Of a DNA stretch of 64,000 bases, positions 8,715 to 17,253 are shown in pieces. Source of the stretch: Bythopirellula sp041737835 (GTDB taxonomy: Bacteria; Planctomycetota; Planctomycetia; Pirellulales; Lacipirellulaceae); NCBI GenBank assembly GCA_041737835.1, contig JBGSQY010000018.1; one strand, written 5' to 3'. The notes beneath the pieces are model-generated. The model did no database searches. It was not told the origin of the DNA and worked only from the letters and a program-made list of their open reading frames with translations. The position numbers and the translations under genes are program-made. The stretch's first letter is position 1, and each line of letters starts with the position of its first letter.

Positions 8715-10094
8715 ATGCCATATCTTTATAACACGCCTGAAGATCAACAAGCGATGCTGGCCGCGATTGGGGCGAGCTCGATCGAGGAGCTCTTCGACAC
8801 GATTCCCGCGGAATTGAAATTCGAGGGCGCGCTCCAGATCCCCCCTGCCCTGTCGGAAATGGAACTCGATCAGCACATGCGCGAGCTAGCGGGCAAGAAT
8901 GCCTCGCCTGGCAACAAAGTTTGCTTCTTGGGGGGTGGCAGCTACGACCATTTCGTGCCCGCCGTGGTCGACGTAATCGGCTCGCGCAGCGAGTTTTACA
9001 CGTCCTACACACCCTACCAAGCCGAGGCGAGCCAAGGCAACTTGCAGGTCATGTTCGAGTATCAATCGCTCATCACCGAGTTGACCGGCATGGATATCTC
9101 CAACGCCAGTCTCTACGACGGGGCCAGCTCAGCGGCGGACGCCGTGTTGATGTCGATCTCGCACACGGGCCGACATGGAAAAGTAATCGTTCCCGAGAGC
9201 CTGCATCCCGAATATCGCGCGACGATTGCCACGTATCTCGAGAACCTCCCGACGGAAGTCGTGACGATCAAAACTCCGGGTGGTGTAATCGATCCCGAAA
9301 TCTTGGCTGAAGCGCTCGACGAAAACGTGGCGGCGGTGGTTTTGCAGCAGCCCAACTTCTTCGGCTGCGTGGAAGATGCCGACGCCGTGAGCAAGATCGT
9401 GAAAGAAGCCGGAGCGTTGTTGATCGCGGCGTTTGATCCGATCAGCCTTGGGATTCTCAAGCGTCCAGGGGACTATGGAGCCAGCATCGCGGTCGCCGAA
9501 GGTCACACGCTCGGCACGCCGATGTCGTATGGCGGGCCCTATTTGGGAATCCTGGCATGTGAAAAGAGCTTGGTGCGCCGCATGCCGGGCCGCATCGCGG
9601 GGCAGACGGTCGACCGCCGGGGCAACACGTGCTACGTCCTCACGATGCAAACTCGAGAGCAACATATCCGCCGTGAGAAGGCCACGAGCAATGTTTGCAC
9701 GAATCAAGGTTTGTTCGCGCTACGGGCAACGGTGTATCTCGCGCAAATGGGCCCCCAAGGCCTGCGCGAGACGGCCAATCTTTGCTTGCAAAAGACCCGC
9801 TATGCTGCGGAACAACTTTGTCAGAATGAACGGTTCTCGCTCGCGTTTAACGAACCTACGTTCAAAGAGTTTGTGATCCGTGACGCCGATAATCGCGTCG
9901 ATGAATTATTGAAGTTCGCCTTGGACTGCGGCTACATGGCCGGCGTGCCGTTGGGCCGTTGGTATCCCGAACTCGCGGACTGTTTCCTTGTGGCAGTGAC
10001 CGAGAAGCGAACGAAGGCGGAAATTGATGGATTGGTGAAGACATTGGTTCAAGCTCCTACAAAACAAGCATCGACGGCGATGTCAACGAATTAA
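8715..10094 (+). CDS. gcvPA: Glycine dehydrogenase (decarboxylating) subunit 1
   Basis: 459 residues. The N-terminal half of the split P protein, which decarboxylates glycine with PLP bound by the other subunit. Family features are 'MPYLYNTPEDQQAMLAAIG', 'CFLGGGSYDHFVPAVVD', 'FYTSYTPYQAEASQGNLQ', 'YDGASSAADAVLM' and 'GRIAGQTVDRRGN'. The length is normal for the split form. It follows gcvH after 106 bases and precedes gcvPB, with a repeat element in the gap. Confidence 0.95.
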   Translation: MPYLYNTPEDQQAMLAAIGASSIEELFDTIPAELKFEGALQIPPALSEMELDQHMRELAGKNASPGNKVCFLGGGSYDHFVPAVVDVIGSRSEFYTSYTPYQAEASQGNLQVMFEYQSLITELTGMDISNASLYDGASSAADAVLMSISHTGRHGKVIVPESLHPEYRATIATYLENLPTEVVTIKTPGGVIDPEILAEALDENVAAVVLQQPNFFGCVEDADAVSKIVKEAGALLIAAFDPISLGILKRPGDYGASIAVAEGHTLGTPMSYGGPYLGILACEKSLVRRMPGRIAGQTVDRRGNTCYVLTMQTREQHIRREKATSNVCTNQGLFALRATVYLAQMGPQGLRETANLCLQKTRYAAEQLCQNERFSLAFNEPTFKEFVIRDADNRVDELLKFALDCGYMAGVPLGRWYPELADCFLVAVTEKRTKAEIDGLVKTLVQAPTKQASTAMSTN

Positions 10095-10096
10095 TC

Positions 10097-10156
10097 ACCA
10101 CAAAGACACCAAGAACACTAAGCCCCGCTTCTTCGTGTCCTTTGTGCCTTCGTGGT
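10097..10156. repeat. Dispersed inverted-repeat element, CACAAAG type (copy 2)
   Basis: Starts ACCACAAAGACACCAAGAA and ends CTTTGTGCCTTCGTGGT, with the halves able to pair. It fills the whole gap between gcvPA and gcvPB, inside what looks like one transcription unit, so it would be transcribed as a hairpin. Confidence 0.7.
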
Positions 10157-10170
10157 AAAAAGTTCTAACT

Positions 10171-11631
10171 ATGCGAAATACCCGCGATACGAAATTGTTG
10201 TGCGAACTCTCGAAGTCGGGCCGTCGTGCGGCGCGGTTGCCGGCGTGCGATGTGCCTGAGCAAGAGATTCATGATCTGCTGCCCGCTGAAGCGGTCGCAG
10301 CCAAGCCTCCGGCACTTCCAGAGCTTTCCGAGCCGCAGATTGTGCGGCATTTTGTGAATCTGTCGACGCTCAACATGTCGGTCGATACGCATTTCTATCC
10401 GCTGGGAAGTTGCACGATGAAGTACAACCCCAAGCGCAACGAACGGGCCGCGGCGATGAGCGGCATTGCCGATCTGCATCCCTATCAGCCCGAGGAAACT
10501 TTGCAGGGGATGCTTGCGCTGCTGTACGAGATGCAAGAATATCTGCAAGAAATTTCGGGGCTGGAAGCGTGCAGCCTGCAGCCGGCCGCGGGGGCCCACG
10601 GTGAGTACACAGCCCTTCTGGTGGCGGCGGCGTATTTCCGTGATCAGAATCAGCATCGCACGAAAGTGCTCGCGCCCGACAACGCCCATGGCACAAATCC
10701 CGCGAGTGCCGCGATGGCGGGCTACCAGTCGATTACGGTCAAGACCACTTCCGATGGCTTTGTCGACATGGCGGATCTCGCGACGAAGCTTGACGATGAA
10801 GTGGCCGTGATGATGATCACCAATCCGAGTACGCTCGGCTTGTTCGAACCAAACATGAAGGCGATTGCCGACGCGGTTCACAAAGTCGGTGGGCTGATTT
10901 ATCTCGACGGTGCGAACATGAACGCGATCCTCGGGATCTCGCGTCCTGGCGATTTTGGCGCCGACATGCAGCACTACAATCCGCACAAGACCTTTAGCGG
11001 TCCCCACGGCGGCGGTGGCCCTGGCGCTGGACCGATTTGTGTGACGAAGAAATTGGGCCCCTATCTACCCGCACCGATCGTGCGCAAAGATGGCGAGCGC
11101 TACTGGTTGGATTTCGATATGCCCAAGTCGATTGGCCAGGTCCGCTCCTTCTTTGGCAACGTGGGGGTGTTGGTGCGGGCTTACTGCTACATCCGCACAC
11201 ACGGCCCCGATGGGTTGCGTTCCGTCTCTGAAAACGCTGTGCTCAACGCCAACTACTTGCTGAGCCGCGTGAAGCATATCGTGCCCGTGCCACAGGGGAA
11301 CCGCTGCATGCACGAGTTCGTCGCGTCGGCCACGAACTTGAAAAAGGAAAAAGGGATCACGGCGATGGACGTGGCCAAGCGGTTGTTGGATTACGGCTTC
11401 CACGCACCGACGGTTTACTTCCCGCTCACCGTCCCCGAGGCGATGATGTGCGAACCGACCGAATCGGAGAGCAAGGAAACGCTCGACGCCTTCGCGGAAG
11501 TGCTGTTCCGCATCACGGGCGAGGACCCTCAATTGCTACACGATGCGCCGCACACGACGGCGGTGAGTCGTCCCGACGAAGTTCGCGCGGCACGCCAACC
11601 GGTGCTGACTTGGGCGGCGCTTGCTCAGTAG
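10171..11631 (+). CDS. gcvPB: Glycine dehydrogenase (decarboxylating) subunit 2
   Basis: 486 residues. The PLP-binding half of the split P protein. The PLP lysine is in 'HYNPHKTFSGPHGGGGPGAG' (Lys near residue 273). Other motifs are 'DTHFYPLGSCTMKYNPK', 'LQPAAGAHGE', 'APDNAHGTNPASAAMAGY' and 'IYLDGANMNAI'. The ATG at 10171 immediately follows the repeat element. It works as a heteromer with GcvPA and passes the aminomethyl group to GcvH. Confidence 0.95.
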   Translation: MRNTRDTKLLCELSKSGRRAARLPACDVPEQEIHDLLPAEAVAAKPPALPELSEPQIVRHFVNLSTLNMSVDTHFYPLGSCTMKYNPKRNERAAAMSGIADLHPYQPEETLQGMLALLYEMQEYLQEISGLEACSLQPAAGAHGEYTALLVAAAYFRDQNQHRTKVLAPDNAHGTNPASAAMAGYQSITVKTTSDGFVDMADLATKLDDEVAVMMITNPSTLGLFEPNMKAIADAVHKVGGLIYLDGANMNAILGISRPGDFGADMQHYNPHKTFSGPHGGGGPGAGPICVTKKLGPYLPAPIVRKDGERYWLDFDMPKSIGQVRSFFGNVGVLVRAYCYIRTHGPDGLRSVSENAVLNANYLLSRVKHIVPVPQGNRCMHEFVASATNLKKEKGITAMDVAKRLLDYGFHAPTVYFPLTVPEAMMCEPTESESKETLDAFAEVLFRITGEDPQLLHDAPHTTAVSRPDEVRAARQPVLTWAALAQ

Positions 11632-11648
11632 TTTCAGAATTATTGAAT

Positions 11649-11720
11649 CACTAAGGCACAAAGGGCACTAAGAAAAGTCTTATCTGTCTTTCTTTGTGTA
11701 CTTAGTGGCTTTGTGGTTAA
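11649..11720. repeat. Dispersed inverted-repeat element, CACAAAG type (copy 3)
   Basis: Left part CACTAAGGCACAAAGGGCAC, right part ending CTTAGTGGCTTTGTGGTTAA. It lies between gcvPB and the lipoate ligase gene. A GTG at 11696 that could be read as the start of the next gene falls inside this repeat, which argues for a start further downstream. Confidence 0.7.
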
Positions 11721-11728
11721 TTCCAATT

Positions 11729-12526
11729 TTGAACAATTCCAAGTTTCCATTTCCGTGCCGCCTCATTGTTGACCCGCCGCAAAGCGGCGCGTGGAATATG
11801 GCGGTCGATGAAGCGCTGTTAAAAGAAGCGGCGACTGACGGCACCGCAAGCTTGCGTTTCTACGAGTGGAATGAACCGACCCTATCGCTCGGTTATTTCC
11901 AGAAATACGCAGATCGAGAGCAGCATCCCGCGAGCATGAATGTGGCCGTTGTCAGGCGGCAAAGTGGCGGCGGGGCAATTCTGCACGATCACGAATTGAC
12001 ATACAGCTTGGCACTGCCAGCGACGCATCCGCTCTCGGCCGATGCACAAAGTCTGTACAACGCTGTGCATGAGCTGCTCTTTGCGGTATTGCGCAATTCG
12101 CTTCCAAAAAGCTGTCCCGCTTCAACCCTGCGCAAGGTCGAGAAAACGGGGATTAGTAAAAATCTGCCAGAACCATTTCTGTGCTTTTTACGGCGTTCCC
12201 CAGGAGATTTGATCGCTCAACCGACAAATGCAACGGGTGATTACAAAATCGTAGGGAGTGCCCAACGCCGCAGTCGTGGAGCCGTGCTGCAGCATGGAAG
12301 CATTTTGCTTTCACGCTCGGAGCATGGTCCCGAACTTGCAGGTCTGAATGATGTGTGCGATACTAGGTTAGTTACAGCTTATCTAGCGAGTGAACTGATC
12401 ACGCAGCTTCCACAAGCCATCGGTGTTGAATTCGGTGAGCGAAACCTCTCCGGTCAATGTCGCGCGTGGGCCGTCACTCTGCACGATGAAAAGTATGGAA
12501 ATCGGCTTTGGACTGAAAAGCGGTGA
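11729..12526 (+). CDS. Lipoate-protein ligase A-like protein
   Basis: 265 residues from a TTG at 11729; the frame also offers a GTG at 11696, but that lies within a dispersed repeat, so the shorter form is preferred. The biotin/lipoate ligase fold shows in 'AWNMAVDEALL', 'RRQSGGGAILHDHELTYSL' and 'GDYKIVGSAQRRSRGAVLQH', where Lys173 is the expected catalytic lysine. Family members transfer lipoyl or octanoyl groups to carrier lysines. Its place directly after gcvPB suggests GcvH Lys71 as the target (inference). It is near the usual size of single-domain family members. It could instead be an octanoyltransferase (LipM-like). Confidence 0.75.
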   Translation: MNNSKFPFPCRLIVDPPQSGAWNMAVDEALLKEAATDGTASLRFYEWNEPTLSLGYFQKYADREQHPASMNVAVVRRQSGGGAILHDHELTYSLALPATHPLSADAQSLYNAVHELLFAVLRNSLPKSCPASTLRKVEKTGISKNLPEPFLCFLRRSPGDLIAQPTNATGDYKIVGSAQRRSRGAVLQHGSILLSRSEHGPELAGLNDVCDTRLVTAYLASELITQLPQAIGVEFGERNLSGQCRAWAVTLHDEKYGNRLWTEKR

Positions 12527-12895
12527 ACGCTGTCCAGCTTCGAGACCGATGAAAGCGGTAGGTCATCCTAAAGCTTCTCACTGAGACTGAGTTGCGTTAG
12601 CGGATGCCCACCACCCCTCCACGGAGGGGTTATACAGCATCTTGCACTTACTAGAATTCCAAAAGAACAAGTCGAGGAAATTAGGCTTGTTCCCAAGTTC
12701 GTGATATTCTGCGGTTATGAGGAGGTCCCGGGGGGGATGTCGCCTTGTCCGCGAATCACGCCGTAGTTGCGGTGCGAATTCGTGCCATGGTGCCACCATG
12801 CCCTGAACTTACGGGGCCCTGCCCTGGCTGGGTTGATTTCGATTGGATCAACGTAGTCGAGGCGACCTTCTCAGAGCACGCGCTATTTTTTGACA
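12527..12895. other. Intergenic stretch with one small hairpin
   Basis: No gene recognised. A hairpin CCCCTC-CACG-GAGGGG at 12614-12629 followed by TTATACAG could be a weak terminator for the gcv run. The second half (about 12715-12895) is GC-rich with several short self-complementary patches (for example ATGGTGCCACCAT near 12788-12800) and probably holds the promoter of the FHA gene; I see no clear -35/-10 pair. Confidence 0.4.
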
Positions 12896-13591
12896 ATGGC
12901 TGGCAGCGCCATGGATGTAATTCTCAAAGTCACAAAAGGGTCCAAAATTGGAGCCAAGATCGCCGTCAAGAAAGAAGAATTCTTGATCGGTCGCAGCCCC
13001 GAGTGCCACCTCTGCGCCGGGAGCACATCGATTAGCCGTAAGCATTGCGCAATCCGGCGCGACGGCACGAAAGTGACGATCGAAGATCTTGGCAGCCGCA
13101 ACGGCACCGTCGTCAACGGCGAGAAAATCAGCGGGGTGACCGAACTCCATTCTGGCGACGATATTGTCATCGGTTCGCTCGGCTTCATGCTGACGATCTC
13201 CACGGGACTCGCCAACGAAAAGAAGCCAGAAGTGAAAACCGTCGCAGAAGCGGTGGAACGGACCGCGGCCAAGAGCAGTGGGCCCATTGGGGTAGAAGAC
13301 ATTTCTGGTTGGCTCATCGACACCGATAAACCGAGAGGTTCCTTCTCCGATACGCAAACGATCAAGCTTGATGACACGAAGGCGAGCGAACTGCGCGAAG
13401 CGGTGAAGAAGCTCGAAGAGGCAGCCACCGTGGATGTCCATGAGGACGAACTTGAAGATGACGGTGCCGCTGATAAGTCCAAGATCAAAAAAGAGCCTGG
13501 TAAGCTTCCGCCGCAGCTTAAGCAGCCCGCCACCAAGGATAGCCGCGAAGCGGCCGTTGAGGCGCTGCGTACTTGGAATCGGCGGCGGTAG
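12896..13591 (+). CDS. FHA domain protein
   Basis: 231 residues from the ATG at 12896; ATG 12911 is an equal alternative, and neither has a clear ribosome binding site. The N-terminal FHA (phosphothreonine-binding) domain covers about 5-95: 'FLIGRSPECHL', 'SISRKHCAI', 'IEDLGSRNGTVVNG'. The GRS, SxxH and NG residues needed for phosphopeptide binding are present. The rest is charged and probably disordered, with an acidic/lysine-rich segment around 165-215. No enzyme domain follows, so it likely acts as a phospho-dependent adaptor. The Ser/Thr kinase at 18649-20151 is a possible partner by family logic only. Confidence 0.8.
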   Translation: MAGSAMDVILKVTKGSKIGAKIAVKKEEFLIGRSPECHLCAGSTSISRKHCAIRRDGTKVTIEDLGSRNGTVVNGEKISGVTELHSGDDIVIGSLGFMLTISTGLANEKKPEVKTVAEAVERTAAKSSGPIGVEDISGWLIDTDKPRGSFSDTQTIKLDDTKASELREAVKKLEEAATVDVHEDELEDDGAADKSKIKKEPGKLPPQLKQPATKDSREAAVEALRTWNRRR

Positions 13592-13733
13592 GCCGCTTGA
13601 TCTCTGTGGCTTCCTGGATCGCGTTGCGATCCGGCTGGAGAACCGCTGTTTTCCTTGGTCGTGCCTCTGCGATAGAATATTTTAGCGGCTTAGTGGCCCG
13701 TTCCTGCCAACTCACCCCACCGATGAATTGATC

Positions 13734-14012
13734 ATGGCTTCACGGATTCCACCGGAACAATTCCCCGATAAGCAACAGGCGCAAGAAAAGCCCCGCGCGG
13801 GACTTTTGGGCTTGGCGTTCGACGCCGAAGATGGCCACAAGCGGATCACACGCGGGCCGAACTTCTTTTTGGCTGGTGGCTCACAAGAGACGCACGGCCA
13901 AATGCAAGAGACTGCCATCAAGATCAACGAGCACTTGGCTCGCAAGGGGAAGGATCTCGCCGAGGTGTCGGTCAAAGAGCTGCGCGACATCGTTGCGGAC
14001 GTGGTGAAGTAA
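13734..14012 (+). CDS. Small conserved-looking hypothetical protein
   Basis: 92 residues from the ATG at 13734 (a TTG two codons upstream is less likely). Polar and charged, with no signal peptide or membrane segment. The middle reads 'GLLGLAFDAEDGHKRITRGP', and the C-terminal half ('ETAIKINEHLARKGKDLAEV', then 'SVKELRDIVADVVK') is predicted helical. I do not recognise the family. Base composition matches its neighbours, and it stands alone between an FHA gene and a convergent gene. Confidence 0.6.
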   Translation: MASRIPPEQFPDKQQAQEKPRAGLLGLAFDAEDGHKRITRGPNFFLAGGSQETHGQMQETAIKINEHLARKGKDLAEVSVKELRDIVADVVK

Positions 14013-14089
14013 AAATGTAGACCCTGCGACTCGTTGCGTCGCAGCTATTGAGTTGTCTATTTTCAATAAAACAACGGCTTCAAATAATA

Positions 14090-14115
14090 AAGCGGGGCAC
14101 TTGCGTACCCCGCTT
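14090..14115 (-). terminator. Intrinsic-type terminator for the 14159-14659 gene
   Basis: AAGCGGGG (14090-14097) pairs with CCCCGCTT (14108-14115) around a 10-base loop. On the minus strand the stem runs into a T-rich tail (complement of AATAATAA). It lies 44 bases past the stop codon of the minus-strand gene and could also stop plus-strand transcription. Confidence 0.65.
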
Positions 14116-14158
14116 CATTCGATTGCGGATATCTTAATCGACCTGAGGTCGTAATTTC

Positions 14159-14659
14159 TTATTCTTCGTCGAAGCTGAATTCGGCTTCTTCGTCGATCGT
14201 CTCTTCGGTCATCTCCACCACGCTGTCGGTCACTTCAGGGCGAATCGTGGCGATCTCGGCGGGGGTGAGCTTCACATAGCCCAGGCCGCGGATGACTTCC
14301 AAGACTTCGCTGCACGTGGGGAACATCCGGCCGCTTGTGCGTTTGTATTCGTCCATGGCGTTCATGAAGCCCACCTCTTCGTCGGAGTAATCGCGTTCGC
14401 ACGTCGTGGGATCAATCTGCCGACGGCGTTGAACCTTGGTGCGGCGTTCGAGCTTGGGGGCGGCGGGATTCTCGCTCTCTTCACGGCGTCCATTCCGGCG
14501 GCGGTCGATGATCACTTCCTCGTCACCGGCGACTTCTTCGCTGGTGGTCTTGCCGGTCTTGGCCAAACGTCCCTTGGGCGAAGGAACTTGCTTACCGGTC
14601 TTGGTGGCATTGTTCTTCTTGCTGGAAGTGGTGGTCGCTGTGGCTTTCTTAACCGCCAT
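14159..14659 (-). CDS. Hypothetical protein, basic N-terminus and acidic C-terminus
   Basis: 166 residues. The first 35 residues are rich in Lys, Thr and Ala (H1-like tail), followed by Arg-rich 'IDRRRNGRREE' and 'ERRTKVQRRRQID', then a compact segment 'DYSDEEVGFMNAMDEYKRTS' continuing to 'EVLEVIRGLGYVKL' (about 90-135), and an acidic tail. A GGAG lies 8 bases before the ATG. The folded part looks like a short helical domain shared by planctomycete proteins of unknown role (from memory, not searched). The Lys/Arg tail suggests nucleic acid or ribosome contact (inference). It is followed by the terminator at 14090-14115. Confidence 0.65.
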   Translation of the reverse strand: MAVKKATATTTSSKKNNATKTGKQVPSPKGRLAKTGKTTSEEVAGDEEVIIDRRRNGRREESENPAAPKLERRTKVQRRRQIDPTTCERDYSDEEVGFMNAMDEYKRTSGRMFPTCSEVLEVIRGLGYVKLTPAEIATIRPEVTDSVVEMTEETIDEEAEFSFDEE

Positions 14660-15013
14660 GGGGAGGGCTCCTTGGTTGGACAGATTGCAGGTGGAATACG
14701 GCGATCTCGTGGTGAGATGCTAGCAATCTTCGGAATAGCGACTGGGCAAAATGGATGGGCCACGAAAAATAACCGATTTCAGTAAAGATTCCGGTTGGTG
14801 CGGATTGTCCGGTTTAGCGAGAGTTTTTGGCTGTGCCAGCAAATGGCTCGCTCGGGTGGCCGCAAAGTCGCGCCAGCCGCCATTTGGGTTGCGTTCGACG
14901 GCCAGTATTGCTATTTTTCCCGCCCAGAACGGCCGATTCGTGCAGCCGTTTCTTCCGGCAAAACCTTATCGCTCGAAGTTCCCCAGGAACGCGCAAGACG
15001 TGCGGCAGCCACC
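14660..15013. other. Divergent intergenic region
   Basis: 354 bases between the minus-strand gene at 14159 and the plus-strand TPR gene. The reading frame of the TPR protein is open through much of it, but the translation (Arg/Ser/Cys-rich) does not look coding and a lipoprotein signal begins at 15014. It should hold both promoters; no clear consensus boxes were found. Confidence 0.4.
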
Positions 15014-15757
15014 ATGCACCCATCCTTTTCCACCAAAGTTCTGTTCACCGGGCTTTGTGCGTTCGCGCTCGGAGTGCAAGTTGGTTGTAACGGCTTTACG
15101 TCGCAATCGCTCAACGCCGAGGGTGTGCGGCTCTATCAAAACGGCAACTATCAACAAGCCGCTGAGACGTTCCAGAAAGCGATCGCGAGCAACCCTAGCT
15201 CGGCGAGTGCTTACTACAATCTGGCTTCGGCGATGCACAAGAACGGCAAGCTCTACAATCGGCCCGCCGATTTGCAACAAGCCGAGCAGTTGTACAACCA
15301 GTGCCTCGATTACGATCCCAACTGCACGGAATGTTATCGGGGGCTCGCGGTACTGTTGGCTGAAACGGGTCGGCAGGATGCGTCGTACCGCTTGCTCGAA
15401 GGCTGGGCCTCGCGCAATCCACAGAGTCCGGAACCACGCATCGAGCTGGCGCGGTTGTATGAAGAGTCGAACAACACACAGCAAGCCGCCGTCAGTTTGG
15501 AGCAGGCGATCACGATCGATCCCCACAACAGCCGCGCTTTGACGGCTCTGGGCCGGCTGCGAGAATCGACCGGCGACACGCAACAAGCGCTCGCTAATTA
15601 TCAACGCTCGCTGGCGATCAATCGCTTTCAGCCCGCAATCGAAACCCGCGTCGCCTCGCTCCAGGCGAGCCAAGGGGTGACGGGGGCTCCGCCGGTGGTG
15701 ACGCCGCCCGATGGCACGCGGACGGTGCAGCAGTCGAAATCGACAGTGCGGTATTAA
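15014..15757 (+). CDS. TPR-repeat lipoprotein
   Basis: 247 residues from ATG 15014. The N-terminus MHPSFSTKVLFTGLCAFALG followed by 'VQVGCN' is a lipoprotein-type signal with the lipid-accepting Cys near residue 26, although the lipobox (V-Q-V-G-C) is not perfect. Tetratricopeptide repeats follow: 'AEGVRLYQNGNYQQAAETFQ', 'AYYNLASAMHKNGKLY', 'CYRGLAVLLAETGRQDASYR', 'ARLYEESNNTQQAAVSLEQA' and 'ALGRLRESTGDTQQALANYQ'. The C-terminus is Pro/Thr-rich. TPRs bind protein partners, so this is likely a periplasmic or outer-membrane scaffold. No partner is evident in the neighbourhood. Confidence 0.8.
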   Translation: MHPSFSTKVLFTGLCAFALGVQVGCNGFTSQSLNAEGVRLYQNGNYQQAAETFQKAIASNPSSASAYYNLASAMHKNGKLYNRPADLQQAEQLYNQCLDYDPNCTECYRGLAVLLAETGRQDASYRLLEGWASRNPQSPEPRIELARLYEESNNTQQAAVSLEQAITIDPHNSRALTALGRLRESTGDTQQALANYQRSLAINRFQPAIETRVASLQASQGVTGAPPVVTPPDGTRTVQQSKSTVRY

Positions 15758-15760
15758 GGG

Positions 15761-15822
15761 AAATGACAGAATGACGAATGACAGAACTAATTCTTTCGTC
15801 ATTGGGTATTTCGTCATTCGTC
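15761..15822. repeat. Dispersed inverted repeat, ATGACGAA type
   Basis: AAATGACAGAATGACGAATG on the left and TTTCGTCATTCGTC on the right can pair. It lies in the 70-base gap between convergent genes (TPR protein and glycosyltransferase) and could act as a bidirectional terminator. Confidence 0.6.
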
Positions 15823-15827
15823 CTTAG

Positions 15828-17078
15828 TCAGCCATCATTCCTACTTCCGAGCCGTTCCAACTCCGCGGATGTTTCAACCAGCGCATCATGCTGTTTCATT
15901 TCCGCTGCCCAATGCTGAGCGCGTTCTGCCACGCTAGGAGTTGAGAGCAACTTGCTGAGCACACGGGTGAGATTTGGCCCTGTGAATTTTTTGGGGGGTA
16001 GCACATCGGCTACGCCCAGGCGCTGTAATCGCGCAGCGTTGTCGAGTTGGTCGTAGGCCATCGGCATGATGATCTGCGGCACGCCGCCGGCCAGACCTTG
16101 CCCGCAGGAGCCGATGCCGCCGTGATGCACGAACGCCGACGCGTGGGGCAAGAGTTGGCTGAATGGCACGAACGAAAAGTGAACAACGCCCGGCGGCAGT
16201 TGCTGGGGTATCTGGTTCGCATAGCGTGAAAGCAAAATCCCGCGCTGATTCAAATTTTGGCAAGCTTCCACGGCGGCGGCGAAGAACCAATCGGCATCGG
16301 TCTTGGCCGAGCCGGGGGTGAACACAATGGGAGGCGTTCCGGCTTGCAAGAATTCGGTGACGGGCGCGGGAAGTTCGACCACCGCTTCATCCCAGAGCGG
16401 GAAGCCCGTGACGCGGGTGTTGGGAGGCCAATCGGGTTGCGGCGGGCCGAACCACGCGGGAAATAAGCCGAGCACCATTTGCGGGGAGAAATACCACTCG
16501 TGCATAACACGACTCACGAGTGGCAAATCCAAATCTCGGCGGAGCGAGTTAATCTCACCTGCCAATAAGTAATCGACGACTTTATCGGCGAGCCAAAATT
16601 GCAATCGGCGAAACCATTTCGGCAGCCACGGATACATCAGCATAAAAAACATCTGCGGCGACTCGTGAAAACTTCGTAGGGCCACCGGCGCGAAGTGGAT
16701 GCTCGCCATCGGCGTGCCGTGCTTCTCGTGATAGATGCGGCTGGCGAAATCGAGGCAGTGCGCTGCGAGCACCGTGTTCCCTGGTTCGACGTTCACTTCG
16801 ATGAGGTTATACAAATTGCGAAGTGTGCGCGCCATCAAACCCATAATGAGCCGCGGCCCGCGCGTCGGATTCCACAAATCGGGATGGTGGGCCAGTTTGT
16901 GATATTCCTCGGCCGTCCCCAGGGGCAAGCATTCCATCCCCATCGATTCGACAAGCTGCTGGAAATGGGGATTGGTGATAATGACCGCGCGATGCCCCCG
17001 CGCTTGGAGTGTCGCGCCCAATCCAACCATCGGATGGACGTCGCCGTAACTTCCGAGGGCGGTGATGAGGAACTTCAT
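15828..17078 (-). CDS. UGT-like glycosyltransferase (GT1 family)
   Basis: 416 residues from ATG 17078; a TTG four codons upstream is less likely. 'MKFLITALGSYGDVHPMVGL' is the standard start of bacterial sterol/antibiotic glucosyltransferase-like GT1 enzymes. The C-terminal donor-binding half carries 'PIVFTPGSAKTDADWFF', 'FVPFSQLLPHASAFVHHGGI' and 'GSCGQGLAGGVPQIIMPMAY', with the donor-binding HGG and Q/D residues ('AYDQLDNA'). It moves a sugar from a nucleotide sugar to a small lipophilic acceptor. No acceptor pathway is visible nearby. The stop codon abuts the ATGACGAA repeat. Confidence 0.88.
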   Translation of the reverse strand: MKFLITALGSYGDVHPMVGLGATLQARGHRAVIITNPHFQQLVESMGMECLPLGTAEEYHKLAHHPDLWNPTRGPRLIMGLMARTLRNLYNLIEVNVEPGNTVLAAHCLDFASRIYHEKHGTPMASIHFAPVALRSFHESPQMFFMLMYPWLPKWFRRLQFWLADKVVDYLLAGEINSLRRDLDLPLVSRVMHEWYFSPQMVLGLFPAWFGPPQPDWPPNTRVTGFPLWDEAVVELPAPVTEFLQAGTPPIVFTPGSAKTDADWFFAAAVEACQNLNQRGILLSRYANQIPQQLPPGVVHFSFVPFSQLLPHASAFVHHGGIGSCGQGLAGGVPQIIMPMAYDQLDNAARLQRLGVADVLPPKKFTGPNLTRVLSKLLSTPSVAERAQHWAAEMKQHDALVETSAELERLGSRNDG

Positions 17079-17107
17079 GTTGGTATTCAATTCCGTGATT
17101 AAGCAAG

Positions 17108-17130
17108 AACGCTAAGCCGCGAGCGGCATG
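17108..17130. repeat. AACGCTAAGCCGC repeat (copy near 8167 as well)
   Basis: The 13-mer AACGCTAAGCCGC occurs here and at 8167-8179 between gcvT and gcvH. In both places it is followed by a short purine-rich stretch and GGC, forming a small GCCGC/GCGGC stem here. Confidence 0.45.
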
Positions 17131-17253
17131 GTTTAAAGCATCGTCGCAATGCGGACACCTGCTCACAAGGGGGCAAATCAGCGTTGCGGCTCGCCATCGT
17201 GGAGTCAACAATAAGGAAAAGCAGCCTGCCCGCCGGAACGCGAGATAACCCCC

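Noticed and set aside
11696..11728. GTG 11696 as start of the lipoate ligase gene
   Set aside because: It lies inside a dispersed repeat element and the added residues do not belong to the family domain.
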